From assembly GCA_947504035.1 (NCBI GenBank), contig CANNGA010000020.1, positions 1-64,000 of the forward strand: 64,000 nt of DNA. The letters are read 5' to 3'. Shown piece after piece: positions 17,281-26,102 of this stretch; the stretch's first letter is position 1, and the number at the start of each line of letters is the position of its first letter. Origin of the DNA: an uncultured Flavobacteriaceae bacterium (GTDB taxonomy: Bacteria; Bacteroidota; Bacteroidia; Flavobacteriales; Flavobacteriaceae). The notes beneath the pieces are model-generated. The model was not told the DNA's origin, did not search any database, and saw nothing but the letters and a program-made list of their open reading frames with translations. The translations under genes and the position numbers were made by a program.

Positions 17281-19179
17281 ATGACAGAGTTTATACGAAA
17301 GCGTACTGTAAATGCTAAAAACGATATTTTAAGTGGACTAACAGTGGCCTTAGCCATGATTCCAGAAGTTGTAGCGTTTGCCTTTGTGGCTCAAATAAGT
17401 CCTATTGTTGCCCTTTTTGGAGCATTTGTAGTCGGTATTATTACCGCTACCTTTGGGGGAAGACCAGGATTAATTTCTGGAGCAGCTGGTGCTGTAGCTG
17501 TTATTTTTGTAAACATGATACAAGAAGGCCATGCCAAAGGGCTGCTTTTTGATACACCTGTAGAAAATATGGGGTATTTCTATTTGTTAGCGGCTGTGGT
17601 TGTTATGGGCGTTATTCAAATTATAGCAGGTGTTTTTAAGTTAGGAAAGTTTGTAAGATTGATTCCGCACCCTGTAATGATGGGATTTGTGAATGGTTTG
17701 GCGATCGTTATTTTTATAGCCCAATTGGGCATGTTCAAATCGAACGATAAGGATATTTATAACAACAACAGACGACATACCGTTTCTAAAGAAATGGTTT
17801 ACAGTGTTAACGATAATACAGTTAGAGATTTAGTCTCTAATTCTGTGTTGTTTACCATAGAAGGGAATGCTGTTGTAAATACAGTAACACAGGAAAAAAC
17901 GTTTGAAATATCAGAAGGACAGGTATTCGATACCAAAACGCAAAAGGTGGTCTTCAATGTGACCAACGATGGTTTTTTTAAGGTTAAAGATAAAGGCGTT
18001 TCTAAATCTTATATGACGGGGAAACCCTTGTATGTTATGATAGGATTGGTAATGTTAACCATGTTAATTATTTGGTTGTTGCCTAAACTAACCACAAAAC
18101 TTCCTGCCGCGCTTACCGCAATATTGGTGGTAACCTTAGTAGCTGTTTTAGGTGGTGATAGCTTGGCTTCTATAAATGTGGGCGATTTTATTAGAGATGG
18201 AGGCGGTAAAGGGCTTAATGGTGTTGGAGAAATAGGAAGTAGACTTAATGTTTTTGAGACGTGGAGTGCACTGCCTTTTAATTTAGACACCTTTAAATTT
18301 ATATTTCCTTATGCCTTTTTAGCGGCTTCTGTTGGTTTGATAGAAACCCTTATGACGATGAATCTTGTAGACGAACTTACCGAGACCAGAGGTAATGGTA
18401 ATAGAGAATGTATAGCACAAGGTTCTGGTAATATTTTAAGTGGTCTTTTTGGTGGTACAGGGGGCTGTGGTATGATTGGACAAACAGTAATTAATCTTAA
18501 AGCTGGTGGTAGAGGGCGCTTGTCTGGTATCATGATGGCCATAACCTTATTAACGTTTGTTTTGTTTGCAGATAAATATATCGAACAAGTACCAATTGCT
18601 GCTTTAGTAGGGGTAATGTTTATGATGGTTATTGAAACATTTGCATGGTCTAGTTTTAGAATCTTAAGAAAAATTCCTGTGTCGGATGCTGTGGTGCTTA
18701 TTTTGGTATCTACCGTAACCGTATTTTTTGATTTGGCTATAGCGGTTTTTGTTGGTGTTATTATTTCGGCCTTAGTGTTTGCTTGGGAAAATGCCAAGCG
18801 CATACGCGCTCGTAAACGTGTTCGCGAAGATGGCACAAAGGTATATGAGATATGGGGGCCTTTATTTTTTGGGTCTATCAATGCGTTCAATCAAAAATTC
18901 GATTTGAAAAACGATCCGGATTATGTCGAAATTGATTTTGTGGAGTCTAGAGTAAGCGACCATTCTGCATTAGAGGCTATTTTTAACTTGGTGGAGAAGT
19001 ATGAAGCCGCTGGTAAAACTATTAAATTGAAACATTTAAGTGAGGACTCTAAAACCTTATTATATAAGGCGAGTCCTAAGTTTAGCGAAGTCATTATAGA
19101 AGCTATAGATGACCCTCGTTACCATCTGGCCGAAAACCCTGAAGCGTTTACCAAACCCTTATCAGAATATAAGCTTTAG
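17281..19179 (+). CDS. SulP-family anion transporter with STAS domain
   Basis: 632 residues. An N-terminal SLC26/SulP membrane domain (GLTVALAMIPEVVAFAF, LISGAAGAVAVI, MGFVNGLAIVIFIAQLGMF; later GLIETLMTMNLVDE, GSGNILSGLFGGTGGCGMIGQ) is followed by a cytoplasmic STAS domain (about 530-610: EIWGPLFFGSINAF, EIDFVESRVSDHSALEAI). Family members move sulfate, bicarbonate or chloride; the substrate is not decidable. Odd feature: residues about 153-246, between two helices, form a soluble beta-rich insert (YSVNDNTVRDLVSNSVLFTI, EKTFEISEGQVFDTKT) where most relatives that I know have a short loop. The gene has its own promoter and faces the HEAT gene end to end, 21 bases apart. Confidence 0.9.
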   Translation: MTEFIRKRTVNAKNDILSGLTVALAMIPEVVAFAFVAQISPIVALFGAFVVGIITATFGGRPGLISGAAGAVAVIFVNMIQEGHAKGLLFDTPVENMGYFYLLAAVVVMGVIQIIAGVFKLGKFVRLIPHPVMMGFVNGLAIVIFIAQLGMFKSNDKDIYNNNRRHTVSKEMVYSVNDNTVRDLVSNSVLFTIEGNAVVNTVTQEKTFEISEGQVFDTKTQKVVFNVTNDGFFKVKDKGVSKSYMTGKPLYVMIGLVMLTMLIIWLLPKLTTKLPAALTAILVVTLVAVLGGDSLASINVGDFIRDGGGKGLNGVGEIGSRLNVFETWSALPFNLDTFKFIFPYAFLAASVGLIETLMTMNLVDELTETRGNGNRECIAQGSGNILSGLFGGTGGCGMIGQTVINLKAGGRGRLSGIMMAITLLTFVLFADKYIEQVPIAALVGVMFMMVIETFAWSSFRILRKIPVSDAVVLILVSTVTVFFDLAIAVFVGVIISALVFAWENAKRIRARKRVREDGTKVYEIWGPLFFGSINAFNQKFDLKNDPDYVEIDFVESRVSDHSALEAIFNLVEKYEAAGKTIKLKHLSEDSKTLLYKASPKFSEVIIEAIDDPRYHLAENPEAFTKPLSEYKL

Positions 19180-19200
19180 ACTTAAAAAAGCAGTACGTTA

Positions 19201-19647
19201 CTAGCGCATAGGTCTTTTGAGCTGTTCCTTAACACGGTCGAACGATGCCTTACTGGCGCGTTCCCATCTGTAAATGGTGTACGATTTAGTGCTACTAGCA
19301 GCTTGCTTTGCTTGACGTTCCCGACGTTTCTGTAACCAATAGAATCTTTTTTTTGTAATTGTACGCATCACGTCTTGAGGAATTCCTATCGTTTCCAAAG
19401 CATTTAAAGCAGCAACTGAAACGTTTTGTACCCTATCGTTAATGGCTTGTAGTAATACAGGAATGCTAGAATTATTACTGGTATGTGCTATAGCTTCGGC
19501 AGCCCATCTTCGGGTTCTGTAATTACCATGTTTAAGTGCATATTCGAGTTTAGGAATATCATAGCGCTTTAACCAAAAGTTGATGGCTTGCTTCGAAGGT
19601 TGACGTAAATGTAATTGTAATAATATAAAAGAGATACGATACAGCAT
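19201..19647 (-). CDS. HEAT-repeat protein
   Basis: 148 residues. Two to three helical HEAT/PBS-lyase-like repeats are visible (LEYALKHGNYRTRRWAAEAIAH, SIPVLLQAINDRVQNVSVAALNALETIG), followed by a basic tail (RFYWLQKRRERQAKQ). HEAT repeats make protein-protein scaffolds; the partner is unknown. It begins with a hydrophobic stretch (LYRISFILLQLHL) that is too short and irregular to call a signal peptide. Stand-alone gene, converging with the SulP gene. Confidence 0.75.
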   Translation of the reverse strand: MLYRISFILLQLHLRQPSKQAINFWLKRYDIPKLEYALKHGNYRTRRWAAEAIAHTSNNSSIPVLLQAINDRVQNVSVAALNALETIGIPQDVMRTITKKRFYWLQKRRERQAKQAASSTKSYTIYRWERASKASFDRVKEQLKRPMR

Positions 19648-19898
19648 AAGGTTTAGATTTAAAAACCCACTTTAAGCTACAGGTGCTTTACATTTAAAAA
19701 TAGAACGCAACGGTCGAGCTACAAAACAGAACGTTTCGTAATTTTAAAACACGTTTAAAAACTTAAAGGGGTATACCTATAGGTCTCTTTTTTTTATAAA
19801 ATGTTACAAAGCTTTTTGGTGCGACAACACAAAAGGTTTACAGCATGGTTTATAATAAGGTATTGAAGTGCTTTAAGAGTAGCACCGTGTATACTAAA

Positions 19899-19934
19899 AA
19901 ACCGTATGATCTAAATGAAAAGACCATACGGTTT
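19899..19934 (-). terminator. Terminator of the T9SS protein gene
   Basis: Stem of 13 bp with one mismatch (arms 19899-19911 and 19922-19934, core AAACCGTATG / CATACGGTTT). On the minus strand the second arm is followed by TTTTTAGT. It lies 30 bases past the stop of the large minus-strand gene. Confidence 0.8.
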
Positions 19935-19964
19935 ATACGCTATAGAATATAGACTTAGAGCACT

Positions 19965-22900
19965 CTAATTTTTAATTACTTTAGACTGGTATACCTTACC
20001 AGATACGGGATCTTTTATCGTAAGTATATATAGACCGCTTTGAAGATCTTTAGACATAAATTCTCCATTTCCGTTGGCATCTATACGAACGTACTTTGTC
20101 ACTGTCAATTCTTGCTGTAATGTATTTCTTAAACTAATAAGAACGTTTTTAGGCGCGGAAGTAAAAACTTTAAAGATGGCGTTAGATCTTACAGGGTTAG
20201 GGAAAAGCGACAGAGAAGCTGTTTGAGTCGTGAGGTCTTCTGGCGCATTGCTATTAAGTGTCTCGTCATTAAAAATTAGCGGCAGGCGCAACTCAGGTGT
20301 TGCAGCATTACTTCTTATAATTAAGACGTCGTTTATGGCATTAGGTGTGTTTGTTTCTAAAGTAAGTTCAATAATTAATACACCATTAGGCGGTAACATG
20401 GCGTTGGCCTCAGAAAAAGGCACATCGTTCAATACCGCAAATATATCTGAGTTCTCATAAACGCCTTCAGTAAGCAGTTCTGTAATGTGTATTGGTGTGC
20501 TTCCTGTGTTGGTGAGTTCTACGAAGGCAAATGCGGTGGTATCCTCAACAAATACATCAACGATAGGATCTGGTCCAAAAGTGCCTGGCATTGTTTCAGG
20601 AGGCGTTATTGCTCCAAAAATTAGCGGTAGGCGTAACTCAGGTGTTGCAGCATTACTTCTTACAATTAAGACATCGTTTATGGCATTAGGCGTGTTTGTT
20701 TCTAAAGTAAGTTCAATAATTAAGACACCATTAGGCGGTAACATGGCGTTGGCCTCAGAAAAAGGGGCGTCGTTTAGTAGCGCAAATATATCAGAGTTCT
20801 CATAAACGCCTTCAGTAAGCAGTTCTGTAATGTGTATTGGCGCGTTTCCTGTGTTGGTGAGCTCTACGAAGGCAAATGCGGTGGTATCCTCAACAAATAC
20901 ATCAACGATAGGATCTGGTCCAAAAGTGCCTGGCATTGTTTCAGGAGGCGTTATTGCTCCAAAAATTAGCGGCAGGCGTAACTCAGGTGTTGCAGCATTA
21001 CTTCTTACAATTAAGACGTCATTTATGGCATTAGGCGTGTTTGTTTCTAAAGTAAGTTCAATAATTAAGACACCATTAGGCGGTAACATGGCGTTGGCCT
21101 CAGAAAAAGGGGCGTCGTTTAGTAGCGCAAATATATCAGAGTTCTCATAAACGCCTTCAGTAAGCAGTTCTGTAATGTGTATTGGTGTGCTTCCTGTATT
21201 GGTAAGTTCTACGAAGGCAAATGCGGTGGTATCCTCAACAAATACATCAACGATAGGATCTGGTCCAAAAGTGCTTGGCATTGTTTCAGGAGGTGTTATT
21301 GCTCCAAAAATTAGCGGTAGGCGCAACTCTGGTGTTACAGCATTACTTCTTACAATTAAGACGTCGTTTATGGCATTAGGTGTGTTTGTTTCTAAAGTAA
21401 GTTCAATAATTAAGACACCATTAGGCGGTAACATGGCGTTGGCCTCAGAAAAAGGGACGTCGTTTAGTAGCGCAAATATATCAGAGTTATCATAAACGCC
21501 TTCAGTAAGCAGTTCTGTAATGTGTATTGGTGTGCTTCCTGTATTGGTAAGTTCTACGAAGGCAAATGCTGTGGTATCCTCAACAAATACATCAACGATA
21601 GGATCTGGTCCAAAATTGCTTGGCATTGTTTCAGGAGGTGTTATTGCTCCAAAAATTAGCGGTAGGCGCAACTCTGGTGTTACAGCATTACTTCTTATAA
21701 TTAAGACGTCGTTTATGGCATTAGGTGTGTTTGTTTCTAAAGTAAGTTCAATAATTAAGACACCATTAGGCGGTAACATGGCGTTGGTTTCAGAAAAGGG
21801 GGCATCGTTCAATACTGCAAATATATCAGAGTTCTCATAAGTGTCTCCCGTTAGCAGTTCTGTAATGTGTATTGGCGCGTTTCCTATGTTGGTGAGTTCT
21901 ACGAAGGCAAATGCAGTCGTATCTTCAACAAATACATCAACGATAGGATCTGGTCCAAAAGTGCCTGGCATTGTTTCAGGAGGCGTTATTGCTCCAAAAA
22001 TTAGCGGCAGGCGTAACTCTGGTGTTACAGCATTACTTCTTACAATTAAGACGTCGTTTATGGCATTAGGCGTGTTTGTTTCTAAAGTAAGTTCAATAAT
22101 TAAGACACCATTAGGCGGTAACATGGCGTTGGTTTCAGAAAAGGGGGCATCGTTCAATACTGCAAATATATCAGAGTTCTCATAAGTGTCTCCCGTTAGC
22201 AGTTCTGTGATGTGTATTGGCGCGTTTCCTGTGTTGGTGAGTTCTACAAAACCAAATAGGCTATTGTCTTCTACAAAAAGATCTACTATAGGGTCTGGGT
22301 TAAAACGCCCTATAGTGTTAACGATTTCTAAACGTGTGTCTATAATAGCTTCTGGGGTATCTAGAGCATCACGGGTTATTACAATAGCGTTTTCAAAAAC
22401 ACCAGCAGATTGCATGTTGCCGTTTAGAGTAACAACAAGTGACGTGCTTTCTCCTGGGGCTAGTGTGCCTCCTGTAGTATCAATCGCTATGGTACTATCT
22501 GTAGGGGTGTTTATACGAATACTATAGGTTATAGGCGTATCTTCTACGTTAGAAATTGTAATTTCTTCTGTAGTTGAGGTTTCTGTTGTAGCGTTTATAT
22601 TTAAAACTTTAAAAATAGAGGTTTCAGAAACGACTAATCCAGAAGGTGCTACTAAAGTAGAAAAGAAATTATAGTCACTATTTTCGTTTGGAATTGTGCC
22701 GTTATTTAATATTCTAACAGCGCCTCTAACTGGCAAGCCTGCTCGACCTCTTGGTGTAAAACGTGTGGTGACAGTAAGCACCTCACCAGGATTGACACGG
22801 TTGCCACTGGGGGTAGACCAGTTGATAATTTCTGTATTTATAGCATTTTGAACATCTTCTATAAGCACAGGAATTGTGCCTATGTTTTCAAATTCTAAAC

Positions 22901-25010
22901 GTCTTATCTCACTAGACCCCATTTCGATATTTGCACTAAACGCAGGTGTGTTTCTCAATGCTAAACGTCCTCTTTCTCTAGAAAGCATAACAGTTAAAGG
23001 GCGTCTTATTTCTGAGGCAGCAGGATCGTTACTGTTAAACACAATTTCAGAGGTAATTGTACGCTCGGTTGCAGCCGCTCCTGTAATTACGATAAAAGAA
23101 CCACGCGCTGTTTCTCCTGGCTGTAAGGTACCTCTAGCATTTCTCGTATCTAATGTAATAAGATCAGTAATTAAGGGTGTTAATTCATATTCTAAAGGCA
23201 ATGCTCCGGGATTAGAGACATTAAAACGAACGATGCCAACAGGGTCTCTGGCATCTACATCGATAGCCACATTAATAGCCTCATCTATAGTAATGTCGAA
23301 AATAGGTTTTGGTAAGTCTACAATGGTTAGGCTTACAGGTAGAGATAGGGATGGTGTATTGGTGGCATTACTAGTAATAATTAGATCTGCTGTATGTGTG
23401 CCCTCAGGAAGTGCTTCGGCATTGATTGTATATGCAATATCTTCTGCACTATTTCTAAAAATAATGCCTTCAGGATTGTCTATTGAAATAAAAGGGGCGC
23501 TTGCATTTGCAACAGTTACAGTGTAATTTAAGAGTCGGTTTCCCGTATTGCGCATTTCAAAAGTATTAGAAAAGCGGTCTACTAAAACATCTAGGGTATC
23601 TTGAATGCGCTCTACGGTGCTAATTTCGGCCACTTCAGTACCATTTAAAACACCGAGTCTTAAAGGCCTTTGTAATGCTATGGAAGATGTATTGGTCGTG
23701 ATGTTTAATGCGGCAGTAAACACGCCAGGCTCTAACCCTGCGGTATCGTAGGTTAGTGTTATAGAGGTTTCCTCTCCAGGGCGTAGTGTGATACCGTCTG
23801 CATTATCTAAAGTTATGGCTATTTGTTCTGGATTTTGGGATAGGCGGGCAGTATACACAAAAGGGGTTTCAGATGTGTTTTTTACGATTAGAGTTTGTAC
23901 TGCTGTTGCGCCTAGATGTGTTTCAAATTCACCTTGTGCTTCACCAACAGAAAGTGCAAAAAGACGCGTATCGCCTAAACGCCAGCCCATGTCCTTTAAA
24001 AGGCCTCGTGTAATGTCTCCAATGTCGAATATAGATTCAGACATTGCAGTAAAAGGCGTCATTAATGAGTTGGGATCTCCAGAAGGGAAAGTGTTTTCGT
24101 CCCAATGGGATACAGCGGAACCTTGCGCATAGAATGGCGGGGCTTCTACTTGGGGTTTTTCTCCAGCAAGTGCAGCAATGGCATTTGTTCCATTTATAAA
24201 AACAGCGTTACTTGTAAAGTAATTGCGTAATTCGAGACTAGGGTCTGGGAGGTCTATGGCTTTACTACCGTCTGCATTTATTAAGAGATTAGAGTAAGGG
24301 AAAGGAAAGTCTGTTATTCTGCGTAGTGTTAAGCCTCCAGATGTACCTAAAGCATTAATGTTACTTGAGATAAAACCTAAACCATGCCCAATTTCATGCA
24401 GTGCGGTAGTTACAAAATCGAATTGGCCTTCTGGAGTAATGCCGTCGGTGCCCAAATAAAAATTAATGTCTCGATTTAATACTACACTAAGATCGAAAGG
24501 TTGGTCGGGTTGTAATACGGCGCCTGCGATAGCATTTGCTAAGGCACCAGGATAACTCGTGGAAGGTTCTGGGGCATTTGGAAAATCTGAAACAAAGTAA
24601 ATCGGCCCTGCTTCTGCCAAAGTATTAGATGCTAAACTTCTATAGTCTGCCGATAGTCTTATGGGAACTGAAGACGCTATTTCTCGAGACCAAATGTCTA
24701 TGGCAAATTGAAAGGCATACATTGCTTCTGGGTCTTGCTGGATTTCAGGGCCAAAAGTGACTATAAACTCAGCTGTTTTTTCCCGCTCTAATAGCTGACT
24801 TATATTGTGTGTTGCTGTTGTTAAACCTTGTCTACTATGGGCGTTTTCATGAGATAGCGGACAGGAAACAGTAGTGCCTTCATAAACTTTCATACCGCCT
24901 TGCGCAGTAGCCAAAGTTGTTACAGATAATAGGAGTGTAAACAGGAATAGTAGTTGAGAAGTTTTGTGTTTTAATTTAATGTGCGATTTGCGTGTAGTTT
25001 TTTTAGTCAT
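19965..25010 (-). CDS. Large T9SS-secreted protein: zincin-like domain, Ig-like repeats, sorting domain
   Basis: 1681 residues from ATG 25010 (an in-frame upstream start at 25064 would put extra residues before the signal peptide). Order: signal peptide (SQLLFLFTLLLSVTTLATAQ); zinc-protease-like domain about 40-350 with ALHEIGHGLGF; then many approximately 110-residue beta-sandwich modules of the ASPM/choice-of-anchor D kind (LSVGEAQ..., LRPGEETSITLTYDTAGLEPG); six near-identical 115-residue repeats encoded at 20267-22305; and a C-terminal type A sorting domain (SLFPNPVRSNA ... LQSGLYILTIKDP ... KVIKN). It should be exported through the outer membrane by the T9SS. HEIGHGLGF is followed by ISS, so the third histidine of the standard HExxHxxGxxH motif is absent. 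Role, adhesin or protease, is undecided. Own terminator downstream. Confidence 0.88.
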   Translation of the reverse strand: MTKKTTRKSHIKLKHKTSQLLFLFTLLLSVTTLATAQGGMKVYEGTTVSCPLSHENAHSRQGLTTATHNISQLLEREKTAEFIVTFGPEIQQDPEAMYAFQFAIDIWSREIASSVPIRLSADYRSLASNTLAEAGPIYFVSDFPNAPEPSTSYPGALANAIAGAVLQPDQPFDLSVVLNRDINFYLGTDGITPEGQFDFVTTALHEIGHGLGFISSNINALGTSGGLTLRRITDFPFPYSNLLINADGSKAIDLPDPSLELRNYFTSNAVFINGTNAIAALAGEKPQVEAPPFYAQGSAVSHWDENTFPSGDPNSLMTPFTAMSESIFDIGDITRGLLKDMGWRLGDTRLFALSVGEAQGEFETHLGATAVQTLIVKNTSETPFVYTARLSQNPEQIAITLDNADGITLRPGEETSITLTYDTAGLEPGVFTAALNITTNTSSIALQRPLRLGVLNGTEVAEISTVERIQDTLDVLVDRFSNTFEMRNTGNRLLNYTVTVANASAPFISIDNPEGIIFRNSAEDIAYTINAEALPEGTHTADLIITSNATNTPSLSLPVSLTIVDLPKPIFDITIDEAINVAIDVDARDPVGIVRFNVSNPGALPLEYELTPLITDLITLDTRNARGTLQPGETARGSFIVITGAAATERTITSEIVFNSNDPAASEIRRPLTVMLSRERGRLALRNTPAFSANIEMGSSEIRRLEFENIGTIPVLIEDVQNAINTEIINWSTPSGNRVNPGEVLTVTTRFTPRGRAGLPVRGAVRILNNGTIPNENSDYNFFSTLVAPSGLVVSETSIFKVLNINATTETSTTEEITISNVEDTPITYSIRINTPTDSTIAIDTTGGTLAPGESTSLVVTLNGNMQSAGVFENAIVITRDALDTPEAIIDTRLEIVNTIGRFNPDPIVDLFVEDNSLFGFVELTNTGNAPIHITELLTGDTYENSDIFAVLNDAPFSETNAMLPPNGVLIIELTLETNTPNAINDVLIVRSNAVTPELRLPLIFGAITPPETMPGTFGPDPIVDVFVEDTTAFAFVELTNIGNAPIHITELLTGDTYENSDIFAVLNDAPFSETNAMLPPNGVLIIELTLETNTPNAINDVLIIRSNAVTPELRLPLIFGAITPPETMPSNFGPDPIVDVFVEDTTAFAFVELTNTGSTPIHITELLTEGVYDNSDIFALLNDVPFSEANAMLPPNGVLIIELTLETNTPNAINDVLIVRSNAVTPELRLPLIFGAITPPETMPSTFGPDPIVDVFVEDTTAFAFVELTNTGSTPIHITELLTEGVYENSDIFALLNDAPFSEANAMLPPNGVLIIELTLETNTPNAINDVLIVRSNAATPELRLPLIFGAITPPETMPGTFGPDPIVDVFVEDTTAFAFVELTNTGNAPIHITELLTEGVYENSDIFALLNDAPFSEANAMLPPNGVLIIELTLETNTPNAINDVLIVRSNAATPELRLPLIFGAITPPETMPGTFGPDPIVDVFVEDTTAFAFVELTNTGSTPIHITELLTEGVYENSDIFAVLNDVPFSEANAMLPPNGVLIIELTLETNTPNAINDVLIIRSNAATPELRLPLIFNDETLNSNAPEDLTTQTASLSLFPNPVRSNAIFKVFTSAPKNVLISLRNTLQQELTVTKYVRIDANGNGEFMSKDLQSGLYILTIKDPVSGKVYQSKVIKN
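20267..22305 (-). repeat. Six tandem 345-bp coding repeats
   Basis: Six copies of a 115-codon unit beginning (G/N)PDPIVD and ending LRLPLIFGAITPPETMP, the last copy lacking the end. Period is exactly 345 bases. Inner copies differ by only a few bases each, many of them synonymous, while the 5'-most copy (NPDPIVDLFVEDNSLFGF) is more diverged. Such homogeneity points to recent duplication or ongoing gene conversion, and copy number is likely to vary between strains. Short-read assemblies may miscount the copies. Confidence 0.95.
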
Positions 25011-25223
25011 AAATACTTTGTTAGCATTGATTTTGATTGCAGTTTTTGCCACAAATAACCCCACAAATTCACTCTTTTAAGCATAAAACCTAAGCGAGGC
25101 GGAATTTAAAAGGGTAAAACGGAAGCGTATCTTTAATGACTATTACTTAAAACCCAATTATGTGTTAGAAAATTTATTATGGCTTTCAACTCCTGTAAAT
25201 ACGAGTGTTACGCTATATTTTTT

Positions 25224-25255
25224 AATTTAACTGTAGTGCTCACTACAGTTAAATT
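25224..25255. repeat. Perfect 15-bp inverted repeat
   Basis: Arms AATTTAACTGTAGTG (25224-25238) and its exact complement (25241-25255) with a 2-base gap. Neither strand has a T-run after the stem, so it is not an ordinary terminator. It may be a dyad operator upstream of the T9SS gene or an mRNA hairpin at the end of the coaD transcript. Confidence 0.6.
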
Positions 25256-25324
25256 GAGAACATATTAGTGTTTATGGTATTGGGAACTTTTATGACGATG
25301 TTTAAAGGCGTAATCTGGGTTGCA

Positions 25325-25335
25325 GGGGGGGGGGG
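25325..25335 (+). repeat. Eleven-base poly-G tract
   Basis: Eleven consecutive G in a very A+T-rich intergenic sequence, about 315 bases upstream of the T9SS gene. Tracts of this kind slip during replication and can switch expression of surface proteins; they are also typical sites of assembly error. Confidence 0.8.
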
Positions 25336-25529
25336 CGCATTTTTATGTGTGATCTTAAACTTATAGCGGCTATAAGAATAGGGAAGGACTCACCGTTTGT
25401 CTTATACAAACAGTTAAAGGTATTTATTAAAGCCGAAATACGTGGCGTTATTAAGGGACAGATGAGGTCCCCCAAAGCGGAATTTAAGTCTATTAACGTG
25501 ACGATTAAAAACGTTGATGTTACCTTGTG

Positions 25530-25988
25530 TTATGGCTTTACACGAACACTATTAGGTACCAATTTGGTATAATCGCCATGATTTCGAATCACATCACGAA
25601 CAATGGAAGACGCAATATAAGAGGTTTCTGCAGAGGTTAATAAGAAAATGGTTTCTATGGCTGCTAAATCTCTATTGGTATGAGCAATGGCTTTTTCAAA
25701 TTCAAAATCAGCCGGATTTCTCAAGCCTCTTAGAATGAACTCTACATTGTTAGCCCTACAAAAATCTACGGTTAGCCCTTTATAAGTGGTTACTTTTACC
25801 TTAGGTTCGTCTTTAAAAGCTTCGCGAATAAATTGCTGGCGCTCTTCTAAAGAAAACATATAGGTCTTAGATGAATTTACGCCTATAGCGACTATAATTT
25901 CATCAAAAAGCGTGACACCACGTTTAATAATATCGTAATGGCCTAAGGTAAACGGATCGAAAGATCCTGGAAAAATAGCTCGTTTCAT
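25530..25988 (-). CDS. coaD: Phosphopantetheine adenylyltransferase
   Basis: 152 residues from ATG 25988; upstream in-frame codons exist but the family starts exactly at KRAIFPGSFDPFTLGH. The enzyme joins ATP and 4'-phosphopantetheine to dephospho-CoA, the penultimate step of CoA synthesis. Visible motifs: GSFDPFTLGH nucleotide-binding signature, RGLRNPADFEFE, and the end motif YIASSIVRDVIRNHGDYTKLVP. It precedes the T9SS gene on the same strand but a 519-base gap separates them. Confidence 0.96.
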   Translation of the reverse strand: MKRAIFPGSFDPFTLGHYDIIKRGVTLFDEIIVAIGVNSSKTYMFSLEERQQFIREAFKDEPKVKVTTYKGLTVDFCRANNVEFILRGLRNPADFEFEKAIAHTNRDLAAIETIFLLTSAETSYIASSIVRDVIRNHGDYTKLVPNSVRVKP

Positions 25989-26102
25989 AGGTACTGCTTT
26001 GCTTCCTTTTATAAGATGCGGTTCGTTTTGTAAATATACAATTCTGTACAAGCTTTTAATACTCTTAAGCCGCGATAATTTAAAAAAAAGACGGCCTAGT
26101 CT

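Larger units (their letters stand above)
25011..25529. other. Intergenic region with inverted repeat and poly-G run
   Basis: Separates coaD (minus) from the T9SS gene (minus). It holds a 15-bp inverted repeat (25224-25255) and an 11-base G run (25325-25335). A 75-codon plus-strand frame starting at 25345 overlaps the coaD 3' end and looks non-coding. No convincing promoter for the T9SS gene is seen on the minus strand. Confidence 0.5.

Noticed and set aside
18309-18890. 193-codon minus-strand frame inside the SulP gene.
   Set aside because: It is an antisense shadow of the conserved transporter coding sequence and is not protein-like.
20267-22305. Regular repeats that might be taken for a CRISPR-like array.
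   Set aside because: The 345-bp units are contiguous and coding, without spacers, and no Cas genes are near.
20230-24132. Series of plus-strand frames of 76-216 codons opposite the large T9SS gene.
   Set aside because: They recur with the 345-bp repeat period and are reverse-strand shadows of the repeats; they are rich in Ser/Val and lack recognisable domains.
25345-25572. 75-codon plus-strand frame downstream of the poly-G run.
   Set aside because: It overlaps the end of coaD on the other strand, starts next to the G run, and has no recognisable features.
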